The notes: generated by a model not told the origin, from the sequence alone. A DNA stretch of 64,000 bases from Actinoplanes sandaracinus (GCF_030009775.1 NZ_JASCTH010000011.1:1-64000), one strand, 5' to 3'; shown: positions 1 through 8,520, counted from the stretch's first letter. Made by a program: numbers and translations.

Positions 1-171
1 AAAAATGTTGCCAAAGGAATCCCTAACCTGCCCACAGTATTACTACCGTTAAGACAAGCCGGGGTATTGCCATAATTGGCACTGGCTTATCAAGCACCCT
101 GTTGAGTTCTCAAAGAACAACCGCACACCATCAAACCGTTCCGCATTCCGCGGCCCGTTCTCCGGGGCACT
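1..171 (-). promoter_or_regulatory. rRNA operon 5' leader (16S gene lies left of window)
   Basis: Read on the minus strand, this stretch is the transcribed leader that precedes 16S rRNA in actinobacteria. The box with core TTGTTCTTTGAGAACTCAAC (complement of 99-120) is followed by the leader segment ending in GGCAACATTTTT at position 1. The 16S gene itself would start beyond the left edge, so this operon is truncated. It sits directly downstream of two good promoters. The family resemblance is from memory of rRNA leaders, and no part of mature 16S is visible. Confidence 0.85.
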
Positions 172-177
172 CGCACT

Positions 178-206
178 ACTTTACCTTCGCTATTCCGTCT
201 CGCCAA
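178..206 (-). promoter_or_regulatory. proximal rRNA operon promoter
   Basis: On the minus strand a -35 box TTGGCG (complement of 201-206) and a -10 box TAAAGT (complement of 178-183) are separated by exactly 17 nt. The start point would fall near 171. This suits the major housekeeping sigma factor and the rRNA leader immediately downstream. Confidence 0.75.
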
Positions 207-376
207 ATCCGGGGTGTTGCCTCGGTTTCGGTGAGCTTTGGAATCGCTCGGGTCCCGCAGAACAGTACACGATCGCTCGTGGCACCTGCTCGTTGGGGTT
301 TGGCAGGACGGCCGCTGCGGATCTCGCTGTGAAGATCGACCCGCTTGCCTCGCCCGTTTCCCTGCCGGCTCGGAGA

Positions 377-405
377 ACATTACCCGGTCCCCTGCGCAAC
401 GCCAA
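377..405 (-). promoter_or_regulatory. distal rRNA operon promoter
   Basis: On the minus strand, TTGGCG (complement of 400-405) and TAATGT (complement of 377-382) are separated by exactly 17 nt. The flanking GATTTGGCG is shared with the promoter at 178-206. The two form a tandem pair, a usual arrangement for rRNA operons. Confidence 0.7.
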
Positions 406-563
406 ATCGGCCCCCGCACTCGATCGCACTGCCGTTGCGAGTGGTGCCGGCGAGCCGAAAGAGGCCAATGGCAAAGCGGAGCGGAGTCGATACGGAATGA
501 ACATGTCTCTCATCCGGCGCATCGGCAACACGGAACAACGGGTGCGGGATCTTGCGGTCCTGT

Positions 564-581
564 GCCGGGCCGCAGCCCGGC
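564..581 (-). terminator. possible terminator of the HATPase gene
   Basis: GCCGGGC and GCCCGGC form a perfect 7-bp stem around a 4-nt loop, about 100 nt past the stop of the minus-strand gene at 683-1105 and upstream of the rRNA promoters. There is no T-tract. The assignment rests on position and stem only. Confidence 0.35.
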
Positions 582-587
582 GGTCGC

Positions 588-637
588 CGCCGGGCCCGGT
601 CCGGGCGGACGTCGCCGGGCCCGGTCCGGGCGGACGT
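588..637. repeat. 25-bp tandem duplication
   Basis: A 25-bp unit at 588-612 is repeated exactly at 613-637, and the match continues to about 640. The unit is nearly all G and C and contains GGGCCCGGTCC. It is a simple direct duplication in non-coding DNA between the HATPase gene and the rRNA promoters, with no sign of coding potential. Confidence 0.8.
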
Positions 638-682
638 CGCGCGGTGGAGGCGGGACGGGTCGCTTGCTTCTGCCGGGAGCCG

Positions 683-1105
683 CTAATCCCGTACGAAATC
701 GAATCTCGCCCAGATGTGTTTGGTTCTGACCGTGCGGTACCAGCCGAGATCGTTGGCGAAGGTGCGGACGAGACGGAGGCCGAGGCCGCCGAGGCCGACC
801 GGCCTCTGTTGATCGAAGAGGGGCTCACCGGCGAGATCGTGGTCGGCGACGTCGATGATCAGGACGCCCGGTTCCTGGAGGAGCCGGACGAGGGCGGGCG
901 CCCGGCCGTGCCGCAGAGCGTTGGTGGCCAGCTCGGTGGCGACGACCGCGAGCCGGTCCAGGCCGTCCTCGCTGCCGAGCGGGGTGCGGACGGCGGCCTC
1001 GCGCAGGCCCGCGCGTAGGAGACGGAGACCGCCGACGCTGTCAAGGCTCCAGCGGCGAAGCTCGGTCGCCGCCGGGTGCGGGACCGGGGCGGGCGGCGAC
1101 GTCAT
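683..1105 (-). CDS. HATPase-type anti-sigma/serine kinase-like protein
   Basis: A 140-residue protein with the GHKL ATP-binding fold of the RsbW/SpoIIAB class (HATPase_c_2). The N box contains ELATNALRHG at about residues 57-66. A DVADHD segment stands where the G1 box DxGxG is expected, and a GGLGLRLV segment lies near the C-terminus. Such proteins bind ATP and hold or phosphorylate partner sigma or anti-anti-sigma factors in the cytoplasm. The ATG start at 1105 is 318 bp from the divergent sigma gene at 1424, so it may regulate that sigma factor (inference). The altered G1 box leaves open whether it is an active kinase. Confidence 0.85.
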   Translation of the reverse strand: MTSPPAPVPHPAATELRRWSLDSVGGLRLLRAGLREAAVRTPLGSEDGLDRLAVVATELATNALRHGRAPALVRLLQEPGVLIIDVADHDLAGEPLFDQQRPVGLGGLGLRLVRTFANDLGWYRTVRTKHIWARFDFVRD

Positions 1106-1423
1106 GCGTCTATCTTGCCGACTTCGGCGGAGATTGCAGAGGGGCGGTGCGGCTCACAGTCCACGCCCGATCGGGCCGGTGTGCTGGCGTATGTGACGGG
1201 AAAGTTCGACCACACGCAAGGTTTCGACTGTTTTGTACCGCTAAAGGCATCATACTTTCGGCTAGTGTTCTCTCGGCCTCTCGTATAGAGTCTGCGTAAC
1301 CGAACGGCCAACTGCGCTCGGACAGCGGTTTCTCAAGCTGTCCCCACGGATATGGACGCCCGACCGACCCGGGCCCCCACCAGGGGGCCGGCTCTCCGGA
1401 AAGGTGTCAGGGAGGACCACGAC
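1106..1423. other. divergent intergenic region
   Basis: This region between the HATPase gene and the sigma factor must carry both promoters. Around 1228-1290 it is less GC-rich than its surroundings. I see no promoter pair I would trust. A GGGAGGA ribosome-binding site at 1410-1416 fixes the sigma-gene start at 1424. Confidence 0.5.
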
Positions 1424-2236
1424 ATGACCGTGACCCAGACCTCGACGGCAGTGCCGTCGAAGATGAAGGCCAGCGCCGAGGCTTCGGCGGACAGCGCTGC
1501 CGAGTTGCTCTCCGCGATGGCGGCCATGCCGGCCGGCCACCCGTCCCGGGCGTCTCTGCGGGACCGGGCGATCGAGGCCTGGCTGCCTCTCGCCCGCCAC
1601 CTCGCCCACCGCTACTCGGGCCGGGGCGAGCCCACCGACGACCTGATCCAGACCGCCACCGTCGGCCTCATCAAGGCCGTCGACAAATTCGACCCCGAGC
1701 GCGGCGTCGACTTCGCCGGCTACGCCATCCCGACCATCATCGGCGAGATCAAGCGGCACTTCCGCGACCGCACCTGGTCGGTCCGCGTCCCCCGCCGCCT
1801 CCAGGAGCTGCGCCTCTCCATCACCGAGGCCAACAGCACCCTCACCCACAGCCTCGGCCGCTCGCCGACGGTCGCCGACATCGCCGTGCACATCGGGATC
1901 ACCGAGGAAGAGGTGTTGGAGGGGCTCGAGGGCGCCCGCGCCTACAACGCCACCTCGCTGTCCACCCCGATCAGCGCCGACGGCACCACCGAGCTCGGCG
2001 ACACCCTCGGCGGCGAGGACAACGAGTACGAGATCGCCGAGACCCGTGTCGCCCTCGGGCCGGCGCTGGCCACCCTCGACGAGCGGGAGCAGAAGATCCT
2101 GACCCTGCGGTTCTACGGCAACCTGACCCAGTCGCAGATCGCCGACCAGATCGGCATCTCCCAGATGCACGTGTCCCGCCTGCTCACCAAGGCGCTGACC
2201 AAGCTCCGCGGCCAGCTGGCGCCGGACTCCATCTGA
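1424..2236 (+). CDS. RNA polymerase sigma factor, SigB/SigF/SigG family
   Basis: A 270-residue group 3 sigma-70 factor that directs RNA polymerase to stress or development promoters. Region 2 is clear (DLIQTATVGLIKAVDKFDP, then the -10-contacting segment ending IKRHFRDRTWSVRVPRR). Region 3 follows (SLGRSPTVADIA), and region 4 has a helix-turn-helix at the C-terminus (TLDEREQKIL through SQMHVSRLLTKAL). The open frame extends upstream to 1352, but the ATG at 1424 has GGGAGGA eight bases upstream, so I chose it. The divergent HATPase protein at 683-1105 is a candidate regulator. No anti-sigma gene lies directly in the same operon, which is unusual for this family. Confidence 0.93.
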   Translation: MTVTQTSTAVPSKMKASAEASADSAAELLSAMAAMPAGHPSRASLRDRAIEAWLPLARHLAHRYSGRGEPTDDLIQTATVGLIKAVDKFDPERGVDFAGYAIPTIIGEIKRHFRDRTWSVRVPRRLQELRLSITEANSTLTHSLGRSPTVADIAVHIGITEEEVLEGLEGARAYNATSLSTPISADGTTELGDTLGGEDNEYEIAETRVALGPALATLDEREQKILTLRFYGNLTQSQIADQIGISQMHVSRLLTKALTKLRGQLAPDSI

Positions 2237-2255
2237 TCTTCACGGACACATCACG

Positions 2256-2281
2256 GCGGCGCGGCCCCAGGGCGGCGCCGC
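2256..2281 (+). terminator. hairpin after the sigma factor gene
   Basis: GCGGCGC at 2256-2262 pairs with GCGCCGC at 2275-2281, and an inner GCCC/GGGC can extend the stem. It begins 19 nt after the sigma stop codon. There is no T-tract, as is common in high-GC actinobacteria. Confidence 0.45.
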
Positions 2282-2374
2282 TGTCGCATGTGTGGACGTC
2301 GGCGAAAGGTCTGATCAACCGCGCGGCGCAGGTCCGCGTGATCGCCGCTACCGGCTGCCGCTACCGTGTAGCTG

Positions 2375-3037
2375 ATGCCACCTACAGCCGACCTTCCCGG
2401 GTTCCTGCACACCGTGGCCCCGATCCTTGACCGCTGGGGTTATCTGGCGATCGGTGGCGTGATCGTGGTGGAGAGCTTCGGCGTCCCCGCACCAGGCCAG
2501 ACCATCATGGTGGCCGGGTCCCTCTATGCCGGCGCCGGGCGGATGAACATCTACCTGGTCGCGCTGATCTCGTTCGTGACGGCGGTCATCGGCGACAACA
2601 TCGGTTACTGGATCGGCCTGCGCGGTGGCCGCAAGATCGTGGACCGGTGGGGGAAGTACATCTTCGTGACACCGGCCCGGCTGGAGCGTGCCGAGCAGTT
2701 CTTCGCACGGCGCGGCAACCGGATCATCGTGGTGGCCCGGTTCATCGACGGCCTGCGGCAGCTCAACGGCGTGATCGCCGGCATCACCCGGATGCCGTGG
2801 AAGACGTTCCTGCTCTACAACGCGATCGGGGCGGCGTTGTGGGTGGGTGTGTGGTGCACGGTCGCCTACCACTTGGGCGCCAACATCGTGAAGATCATGG
2901 GGTACGCCCACAAGTACCAGTGGCCGGTCATCGGCGGCATCGTGCTGATCATCGCGACCTACGTGACGTTGCATGTGCGGCACATCCGGCGGCGCCGGGC
3001 ACGTGAGGCGGCCGCGGTCGAGGAGACCCAGGCCTGA
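2375..3037 (+). CDS. DedA-family membrane protein
   Basis: A 220-residue integral membrane protein. The DedA (SNARE-associated/VTT) signature is visible: ESFGVPAPGQ at about residues 38-47 and RFIDGLRQLNGVIAG at about residues 124-138, with several hydrophobic helices on either side. The C-terminus is short, basic and cytoplasmic (RRRRAREAAA). DedA proteins act in membrane lipid homeostasis, and some flip undecaprenyl phosphate or phospholipids. The substrate cannot be read from sequence. The gene stands alone, with a 138-bp gap after the sigma gene and a convergent gene downstream. Confidence 0.9.
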   Translation: MPPTADLPGFLHTVAPILDRWGYLAIGGVIVVESFGVPAPGQTIMVAGSLYAGAGRMNIYLVALISFVTAVIGDNIGYWIGLRGGRKIVDRWGKYIFVTPARLERAEQFFARRGNRIIVVARFIDGLRQLNGVIAGITRMPWKTFLLYNAIGAALWVGVWCTVAYHLGANIVKIMGYAHKYQWPVIGGIVLIIATYVTLHVRHIRRRRAREAAAVEETQA

Positions 3038-3088
3038 CCCCGGCGGTTCTCAGGCGGTGGCTGTCAGTGGCCCGCGCCCCCTGCTCTG

Positions 3089-4198
3089 TCAGAAGCGGGC
3101 GAACCTCGGCCGGACCTGACCGCCGATCATGGTGAAGTCGCCGCCCGCGTCTAGGGCTCCGGTGGCCGGGTCGGTGCTGAGGACGCGGACCCCGATCACA
3201 CCGTTGGCCTCCGGGTTCCAGTCGGTGAGGCGGCCGTCGCCGGTGATCGCGGCCAGTTTGACCCGGGGCACCGAGCCGTCCAGGCAGGTGCCCTGCGGCC
3301 CGTTACGGGCGGTGAGGCAGACCCGGTCGAAGTGCCCGCCGACGTAGGAGACCCCGCCGATCGTGGTGATCGCCGTCGCGTCGCCGTCGAAGACGCGCTG
3401 CCAGCGGGCCGTGCCGTCGAAGGTGTAGGCGATCGCCCGGCCGCCCTGTCCGCCGGTCGCCACGTAGACCCCGCTCGCGTCGACCGCCACCGCGGTGACC
3501 TCGGCTGTCACCTTGGGGCGGAAGTAGCGGTCCAGCACACCGGTTCTGCCGTGCACCGCCGCCAGTCGTACCGCGTCGGTGTCGGTGTTGACCGTTTTGA
3601 AGGCCCCGCCCAGGAAGACCCGGCCGTTGGCCACCGCCAGGGAATGCACCCGGTCGTCGGACCAAGCCCGCCAGCCGGTGTCGAGCCGGCCGGTGGCCAG
3701 CGAGAACGCGGCGAGGTTGTGCTTCTTGCGGCCCCCTACCGTGGTGAAGCTGCCACCCAGGTAGAGGCGGCCGTTGCCGATGGCGAGGGCGTACGGAGTG
3801 CCCGCGATCTCGTGCTGGAACTCGGTGACGGTGTCGGTGTCCGGGCTGAGCTGTGCGATCGAGTCCCGTTTCTCCCCGGCCACCCGGTGGAAGGCGCCCG
3901 CCGCATAGACCGCCCCTGGTGTCGCGGCCAGTGCCCGCACCGTGCCGTCGGCCGGTGGCGCCCAGCTCAGCAGGGCCCCGGTGCGCCCGTCGAACGCCGC
4001 CAGCCGTGCCCTCGGATGGGTGCGCCCACCCCAGCTCGCCTTGGTGAACGATCCGCCGACGTAGACCGTGCTGCCCAGATAGGCGACCGCGTGGACGGTC
4101 CCGTTGAAGGTGGGGGCCAGCCGGACGGCCGAGCCCACGGCCTGAGCGGGCGCCGCGGCGGTGAGGGCGAGGAGGAGGGTCAGAACGAGGAGACGCAC
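3089..4198 (-). CDS. secreted beta-propeller protein (delta-60-like repeats)
   Basis: A 369-residue exported protein. A signal peptide covers residues 1-20 and is likely cleaved after AQA. The rest is a chain of six to seven repeats with the pattern VYVGGSFT, VYAAGAFH, LYLGGSFT, VFLGGAFK and SYVGGHFD, each followed by a LAAF/LAAV strand. This is typical of PQQ/delta-60-like beta-propellers. Such proteins are extracellular and mostly of unknown function. The start is the GTG at 4198 with GGGGAGAG about ten bases upstream. It is divergent from the chitinase gene at 4324 (125 bp), and they may share a regulatory region. Confidence 0.8.
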   Translation of the reverse strand: MRLLVLTLLLALTAAAPAQAVGSAVRLAPTFNGTVHAVAYLGSTVYVGGSFTKASWGGRTHPRARLAAFDGRTGALLSWAPPADGTVRALAATPGAVYAAGAFHRVAGEKRDSIAQLSPDTDTVTEFQHEIAGTPYALAIGNGRLYLGGSFTTVGGRKKHNLAAFSLATGRLDTGWRAWSDDRVHSLAVANGRVFLGGAFKTVNTDTDAVRLAAVHGRTGVLDRYFRPKVTAEVTAVAVDASGVYVATGGQGGRAIAYTFDGTARWQRVFDGDATAITTIGGVSYVGGHFDRVCLTARNGPQGTCLDGSVPRVKLAAITGDGRLTDWNPEANGVIGVRVLSTDPATGALDAGGDFTMIGGQVRPRFARF

Positions 4199-4323
4199 GT
4201 GGGCTCAACTCTCCCCGAGGAGGGAAAGTCGCGCCGTTTGTCCGGTTTCCCGGGCGCCGGTTGGCGACCCCGAACGGGGGAACGGCGAGCTGTCCGCGGT
4301 GAGCAGCGGATACCTTCGGGCCG

Positions 4324-5469
4324 ATGCGTCTCCGGCCGGTGTTGCCCCTGCTGCTGATCCTGTCCGCGTGCGGCTCGCCGCCGTCGCCGCCACCCGCCCC
4401 CGAGCCGCGGAAGCTGGTGGTGGCGGGGTACTTCACCGAGTGGGGGGTCTACGAGCGCGGTTATCGGGTGAAGGACCTGGAGGCCGGCGGGGCGGCGGCC
4501 CGGCTCACCCATCTGAAGTACGCGTTCGGCCGGGTCACCGCGGGCAGGTGTGCCGTCGGTGACGGCTGAGCCGCCCACCGGAAGCCGATCGCCGCCGCGG
4601 ACAGTGTGGACGGTGTCGCCGCCGTCGAGGGCAACTTCGGGCAGCTGCGGCGACTCAAGGCCCGGCACCCGGAGCTGCGGCTGCTCTGGTCGTTCGGCGG
4701 CTGGAGCGGCTCGGCCGGGTTCACCGAGGCGGCGCGGGATCCGGCCGGGTTCGCCGCGTCGTGCCGGGCGCTGCTCGACGATCCGCGCTGGGCCGGGCTG
4801 TTCGACGGCATCGACGTGGACTGGGAGTACCCGAACGCGTGCGGCCTGACCTGCGACGCCAGCGGGCCCGGTGCGCTGACCGCGCTGCTCGGGGCGTTGC
4901 GTGCCGCGCTCGGCCCGGACGCGCTGATCACCGCCGCGGTGCCCGGGGACGTGACGAGGCTGCGTGCCGGTGACTACGCCGGGGCGGCCCGGCACGCCGA
5001 CTGGCTGGGGGCGATGACCTACGACTACTTCGGCACCGGCGGCTCCACGACCGCCCCGCATTCGCCGTTGAGCGCCTACCCGGGCATCCCGCGGGAGACC
5101 GCGAACACCGGGGCGACCGTGACCGCGCTGCTGGACATGGGGGTGCCGGCGTCGAAGCTGCTGCTCGGGGTGGGCTTCTACGGGCGCGGCTGGACCGGCG
5201 TGACCGGGTCGGCGCCGGGGGCGACGGCCGACGGCGCTCCCCCGAAACGGGAGGACTACCGGCTGCTGGCGGACCGCTGCCCGCCGACCGGGACCGTGGG
5301 TGGGACGGCGTACGCCCGGTGCGGGTCCCAGTGGTGGTCCTACGACACCCCGGAGACGGTCGCCGCGAAGGTCGCGTACGCGCGGGACCGCGGCCTCGGC
5401 GGCCTGTTCGCCTGGGAACTGTCCGGCGACACCGCGGACGCGGCCCTGCTGACGGCGCTCAGCGGCTGA
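4324..5469 (+). pseudogene. GH18 chitinase lipoprotein, interrupted by one in-frame TGA
   Basis: The frame from ATG 4324 encodes a lipoprotein signal (LLLILSAC lipobox at about residues 10-17), then a glycoside hydrolase 18 barrel, and runs to 5469. It is broken by a single TGA at 4567-4569 after the KYAFGRVT strand. Reading continues in the same frame without any frameshift through SFGGWSGS, the catalytic DGIDVDWEYP, MTYDYFG, GVGFYGRGW and GLFAWELSGD. A one-base change from TGG would restore a tryptophan there, a position often aromatic in this family as I recall it. The explanation may be a recent nonsense mutation, a sequencing error or readthrough. A GTG at 4606 could restart translation, but that product would lack the secretion signal. 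Confidence 0.85.
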
Positions 5470-6181
5470 TCCGTACCCAGACGTTGTCGAGCACACCGTT
5501 GAACTGGTCGTTGTCGCGGTAGGCGCCCTTGGCCCCGATGCTCAGCGGCAGGTCGTTGGAGACGTTCAGGCCGGCCGGGAGCGTGGTGCGGCCGCGCGGC
5601 AGGTCGTCGACGTAGATCTCCAGGCGCGTGCCGGTCCGCTCGCAGCGCACCCGGTGCCAGCGGCCGTCCGCGATGGTGACCGAGCTGCGGACCACCCGGA
5701 TGGCGGTCCGGCGCACGTCGACCAGCACGCAGCTGGGATGGCCGGCGGCGCCGTCGATCTGGAGCTTGTACTGGCTGCTCGTGGTCGAGTAACCCTTCTG
5801 CAGCACGTTCTGCCCCTGGCTGGTCTGCCCGGGGGCGAGCAGCACGTCGGCGCCGAAGGCGATGTCCCTGGTGCCCGGGTTGAGGTCGGCGGAGTCGCCG
5901 CTCTGCAGGGCGACGTGCGGACAGACCCGGTCGGTGCACTTGCCCGGGAAGGCGAGCGCGGTGCCGGGACCGTGCGCGACCGCGCGGACCCGGCCGCCCT
6001 GAAACGAGAGCACCCGCAGGGTGTGCCCGTTGCCGGACTCGTCGATGATGCTGCCGGACCGCCCGTTGAAGCCGTAGTGGGCGGTCATCTCCACGACCGG
6101 CGGGTCGCCTGCGCGAGCCGGCGAGGGAACGCCGAGGACGGTCGTGAGGGCGATAACCGCAGCGGACAAACCTGATCGCAT
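5459..6181 (-). CDS. secreted LamG-domain (concanavalin A-like) protein
   Basis: A 240-residue exported protein with a signal peptide ending near ARAGD. A single LamG/laminin-G-like jellyroll fills the rest: HYGFNG, DESGNGHTLRV, ALAFPG, then the ADGRWHRVRCER and LEIYVDDLPRG strands and a final FNGVLDNVWVR. These domains bind carbohydrate or other ligands outside the cell. It overlaps the 3' end of the convergent chitinase frame by 11 nt. I take ATG 6181 over the TTG at 6187. A TAATAA box ends six bases before that ATG, so the mRNA could be leaderless. It may follow the TPR gene at 6224 in one transcript. Confidence 0.75.
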   Translation of the reverse strand: MRSGLSAAVIALTTVLGVPSPARAGDPPVVEMTAHYGFNGRSGSIIDESGNGHTLRVLSFQGGRVRAVAHGPGTALAFPGKCTDRVCPHVALQSGDSADLNPGTRDIAFGADVLLAPGQTSQGQNVLQKGYSTTSSQYKLQIDGAAGHPSCVLVDVRRTAIRVVRSSVTIADGRWHRVRCERTGTRLEIYVDDLPRGRTTLPAGLNVSNDLPLSIGAKGAYRDNDQFNGVLDNVWVRISR

Positions 6182-6223
6182 GTCCAAATTATTACTTGTG
6201 CGGTATTGTGCCCACTCAGGGGA

Positions 6224-6958
6224 TCAGGGGCGGAACTCCTCCGGGCGAACCGACCTGCCCTCGTCCTTGCGCCCGAACAACCGCCACCCGCGCTTCTTCT
6301 TCTCCGCCACCGGCTGCGCCTCACCGTTCAGCACGTCCAGCCGGTGCCGGGCCACCGGGTTCTCCGGCTCCAGCCGCAGCGACGTCTCCAGCGCCTGCCG
6401 GGCCTGGTCCACGTGGCCGAGCGCGGCCAGCGTCACCCCGTGCGTGAAGTAGTAGTGCGCCTCGTTCGGGTCCAGTCCCACCGCGGTCCGGGCGGCCTGC
6501 TCGGCGTCACCGAGCTGCCGGTCCGCGGCCATCAGCGCCCACGCCACCCGGTCGTGCCAGAGCGGGTTCTTCGGCTCGACGATCACCGCCCGGTAGGCCA
6601 TGGTCATCGCCTCCTCGTGGCGGCCCAGCAGGGTCAGCGCCCGGCTCGCGATCGCCGGCGGCCGCGGATCCTCCGGCGTCAGATCGACCGCCCGGTTCGC
6701 CGCCTCCAGGGCCGGTTCCACCTGGTCCAAGGCCAGCCGGACGCGGGCCATCAGGATCCATCCCGCGGCCGAGTCCGGGCGGTCGGCCAGCACCGGCGCC
6801 AGCATCTCGGCGGCCTGCTCCGGCTGCATGTGCTCGAACAGGGCGGCGGCCCGCGCCACCGCGAGATCGGTCGGGTCCGCGAAGGCCCGGGCGGAGGCGT
6901 CACCGGCGGGGTTCATACCGGTGGCGGTCATGCCGGGGGAAGGTGCGAGTTCGGTCAT
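6224..6958 (-). CDS. tetratricopeptide-repeat protein
   Basis: A 244-residue soluble protein of tandem TPR helices with typical spacing (WILMARVRLALDQ, ALEAANRAVDLTPEDP, AVGLDPNEAHYYFTHGV, ARQALETSLRLEPENP). It ends in a basic tail, EKKKRGWRLFGRKDEG. The frame is open upstream to 7093, but ATG 6958 has a GGAGCGG site and begins a sensible N-terminus. It is a paralogue of the N-terminal half of the protein at 7303-8520. The role is likely protein-protein scaffolding, with no partner evident. Confidence 0.8.
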   Translation of the reverse strand: MTELAPSPGMTATGMNPAGDASARAFADPTDLAVARAAALFEHMQPEQAAEMLAPVLADRPDSAAGWILMARVRLALDQVEPALEAANRAVDLTPEDPRPPAIASRALTLLGRHEEAMTMAYRAVIVEPKNPLWHDRVAWALMAADRQLGDAEQAARTAVGLDPNEAHYYFTHGVTLAALGHVDQARQALETSLRLEPENPVARHRLDVLNGEAQPVAEKKKRGWRLFGRKDEGRSVRPEEFRP

Positions 6959-7302
6959 CGGTCCGCTCCGGGGATACGGGTGGGGATCACACGGTCCACT
7001 TCGGCAGGGACACGCGGTTTCTGAGGACACCCGGTTTCGCAAGGACCACCCGCGACTCTCCCGGCTCCTTCCGGGCGGACCGGTCCGGCTCACATCTCTT
7101 TCACGGTACGGCTACGAACCGGTGACCGTGGCGATCCCCGCGACGAGGGCGCCACATCCGGCCCCGGCGCGCCTCTCGGGCGGAGTCCCGCCTCACCGGC
7201 TCGCCGATCCGGCTGACTCAGCGCCCGCGAGACCGCCCGGACGGCCAACGGGGCGATGACCAGCCGGGCCGGCGGCGGGCGGCCGTACGACAGGCGTGGG
7301 GT
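6959..7302. other. intergenic region, no feature seen
   Basis: This GC-rich stretch between the two TPR genes shows no convincing gene, repeat or RNA. The open frame that crosses it on the minus strand has a composition unlike the TPR protein it joins. A promoter for the 6224-6958 gene presumably lies here. Confidence 0.4.
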
Positions 7303-8520
7303 TCACGGGGTTCGCGGGGTGGCCCGGCGGCGGCGGGCGATGAGGATGAGGCAGGCGGCGGTGGCGGTGAAGGCGGCCGCGGCCGCCGGGACACGCCAGT
7401 CCGGGGTGAGGGCGTCGGTGGTGGCGACGCCGACGCCGAGGGCGGCGCAGACTCCGGCCATCAGCAGCAGGGAGTGGCTGCTGAGGCCGTGACCGCCCGC
7501 GCCGGGCTCGTCGACCGGAGCGGTGAGCAGGCGCACCGCGAAGCCGGCGAAGGTGGCGGTGCCGAGCAGGGCGGGAAGCCAGGCGGCGGGCGCCACCAGC
7601 GCCAAAAGCAGCGGGACCACGGCGACGGCGGCGGCCGCCAGGGCGATGCGCTGGCGGCCGTGGGTGAGCAGTTCACGCAGGTAGGAGCGCAGTCCCGGGT
7701 CCAGACGGCGCAGGAAGTACCCCGCGTAGGCGGCCGGGACCAGTGCCGCGGCGGCGGCGAGGACCCGGGCCGCGCCCGGTGAGGCGCCGGCGGTGCGCCA
7801 GCCCAGGTAGGCGAGCAAGACCAGGATGATCGCGGTGTAGACCAGGAACTGGCGCAACGCCAGGTCGAGCAGGAATCGGCTGGCCTCCTGGCGCGGGTCC
7901 GCCCGGAGCGCGCCGACCAGGCCGGACGCGCCGCGGGCGAGGCGGCCCAGGGCGAACGGGTGGTGGTGGACCACGTCGAGGGCCGCGAGTTCGTGCCGGG
8001 CGACCGCGCTGTCCGGCTCCAGGGCGAGGGCGTCGCGCAGGGCCTGGCGGGCACGATCGGTGAGGTTCAGCTGCTTCATCACCATGGCGTAGGTGATCCG
8101 GAAGTCGGCCTCCTCGGGGTCCAGCCGGATCGCCTCGCGGGCCGCGTGTTCGGCTTCGACCGGGTGCCGGCCGTCCTCCAGCATGGCCCAGGCCAGCCGG
8201 TTGAACCGGTACGGGTTCTCCGGCTGCCGGTCGGCCGCGGCCCGGGCGGCGGCGATCGCCTCATCGTGCCGGCCCAGTTCGGTGTGCACCCGGCTGAGCG
8301 CGGCCAGCGCGTCCGGCCACTCCGGGGCGTGTTCGACGGCGCGCCGGGCCAGTTCGTCGGCGAGTTCGGGCCGTTTCAGGGCGAGCTGGGCATGGGTCAT
8401 CAGGATCAGCGCGGTGACGTCGTCGGGGTCGGCCGCGAGGACCGGTCCGAGCAGTTCGGCGGCGGCCGCCGGCTCGCCGCGGCCGAGCTGGATCCGGGCC
8501 AGGTCGAGGTTGCGGCTCAT
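7303..8520 (-). CDS. TPR protein with C-terminal membrane domain
   Basis: A 405-residue protein. Residues 1-190 are TPR repeats (LARIQLGRGEPAAAAELLGP, ALAALSRVHTELGRHDEAI, AIRLDPEEADFRI, ALALEPDSAVARHEL). Residues from about 215 to the end hold six or so hydrophobic helices and a basic tail, RRRRATPRTP. The repeats therefore sit in the cytoplasm on a membrane anchor. Its ATG overlaps the stop of the cyclase-family gene by 4 nt, so it is translationally coupled to the riboswitch-led operon. The TPR half is related to the protein at 6224-6958. Function is unknown. Confidence 0.8.
   Translation of the reverse strand: MSRNLDLARIQLGRGEPAAAAELLGPVLAADPDDVTALILMTHAQLALKRPELADELARRAVEHAPEWPDALAALSRVHTELGRHDEAIAAARAAADRQPENPYRFNRLAWAMLEDGRHPVEAEHAAREAIRLDPEEADFRITYAMVMKQLNLTDRARQALRDALALEPDSAVARHELAALDVVHHHPFALGRLARGASGLVGALRADPRQEASRFLLDLALRQFLVYTAIILVLLAYLGWRTAGASPGAARVLAAAAALVPAAYAGYFLRRLDPGLRSYLRELLTHGRQRIALAAAAVAVVPLLLALVAPAAWLPALLGTATFAGFAVRLLTAPVDEPGAGGHGLSSHSLLLMAGVCAALGVGVATTDALTPDWRVPAAAAAFTATAACLILIARRRRATPRTP

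Noticed and set aside
588..640. CRISPR-like direct repeat
   Set aside because: Only two contiguous copies with no spacer; a simple tandem duplication.
1262..2170. Long open frame on the minus strand across the sigma factor gene
   Set aside because: Its translation is Gly/Ala/Val-Glu-rich without domain signals, typical of an antisense shadow in high-GC DNA, while the plus strand encodes a clear sigma factor.
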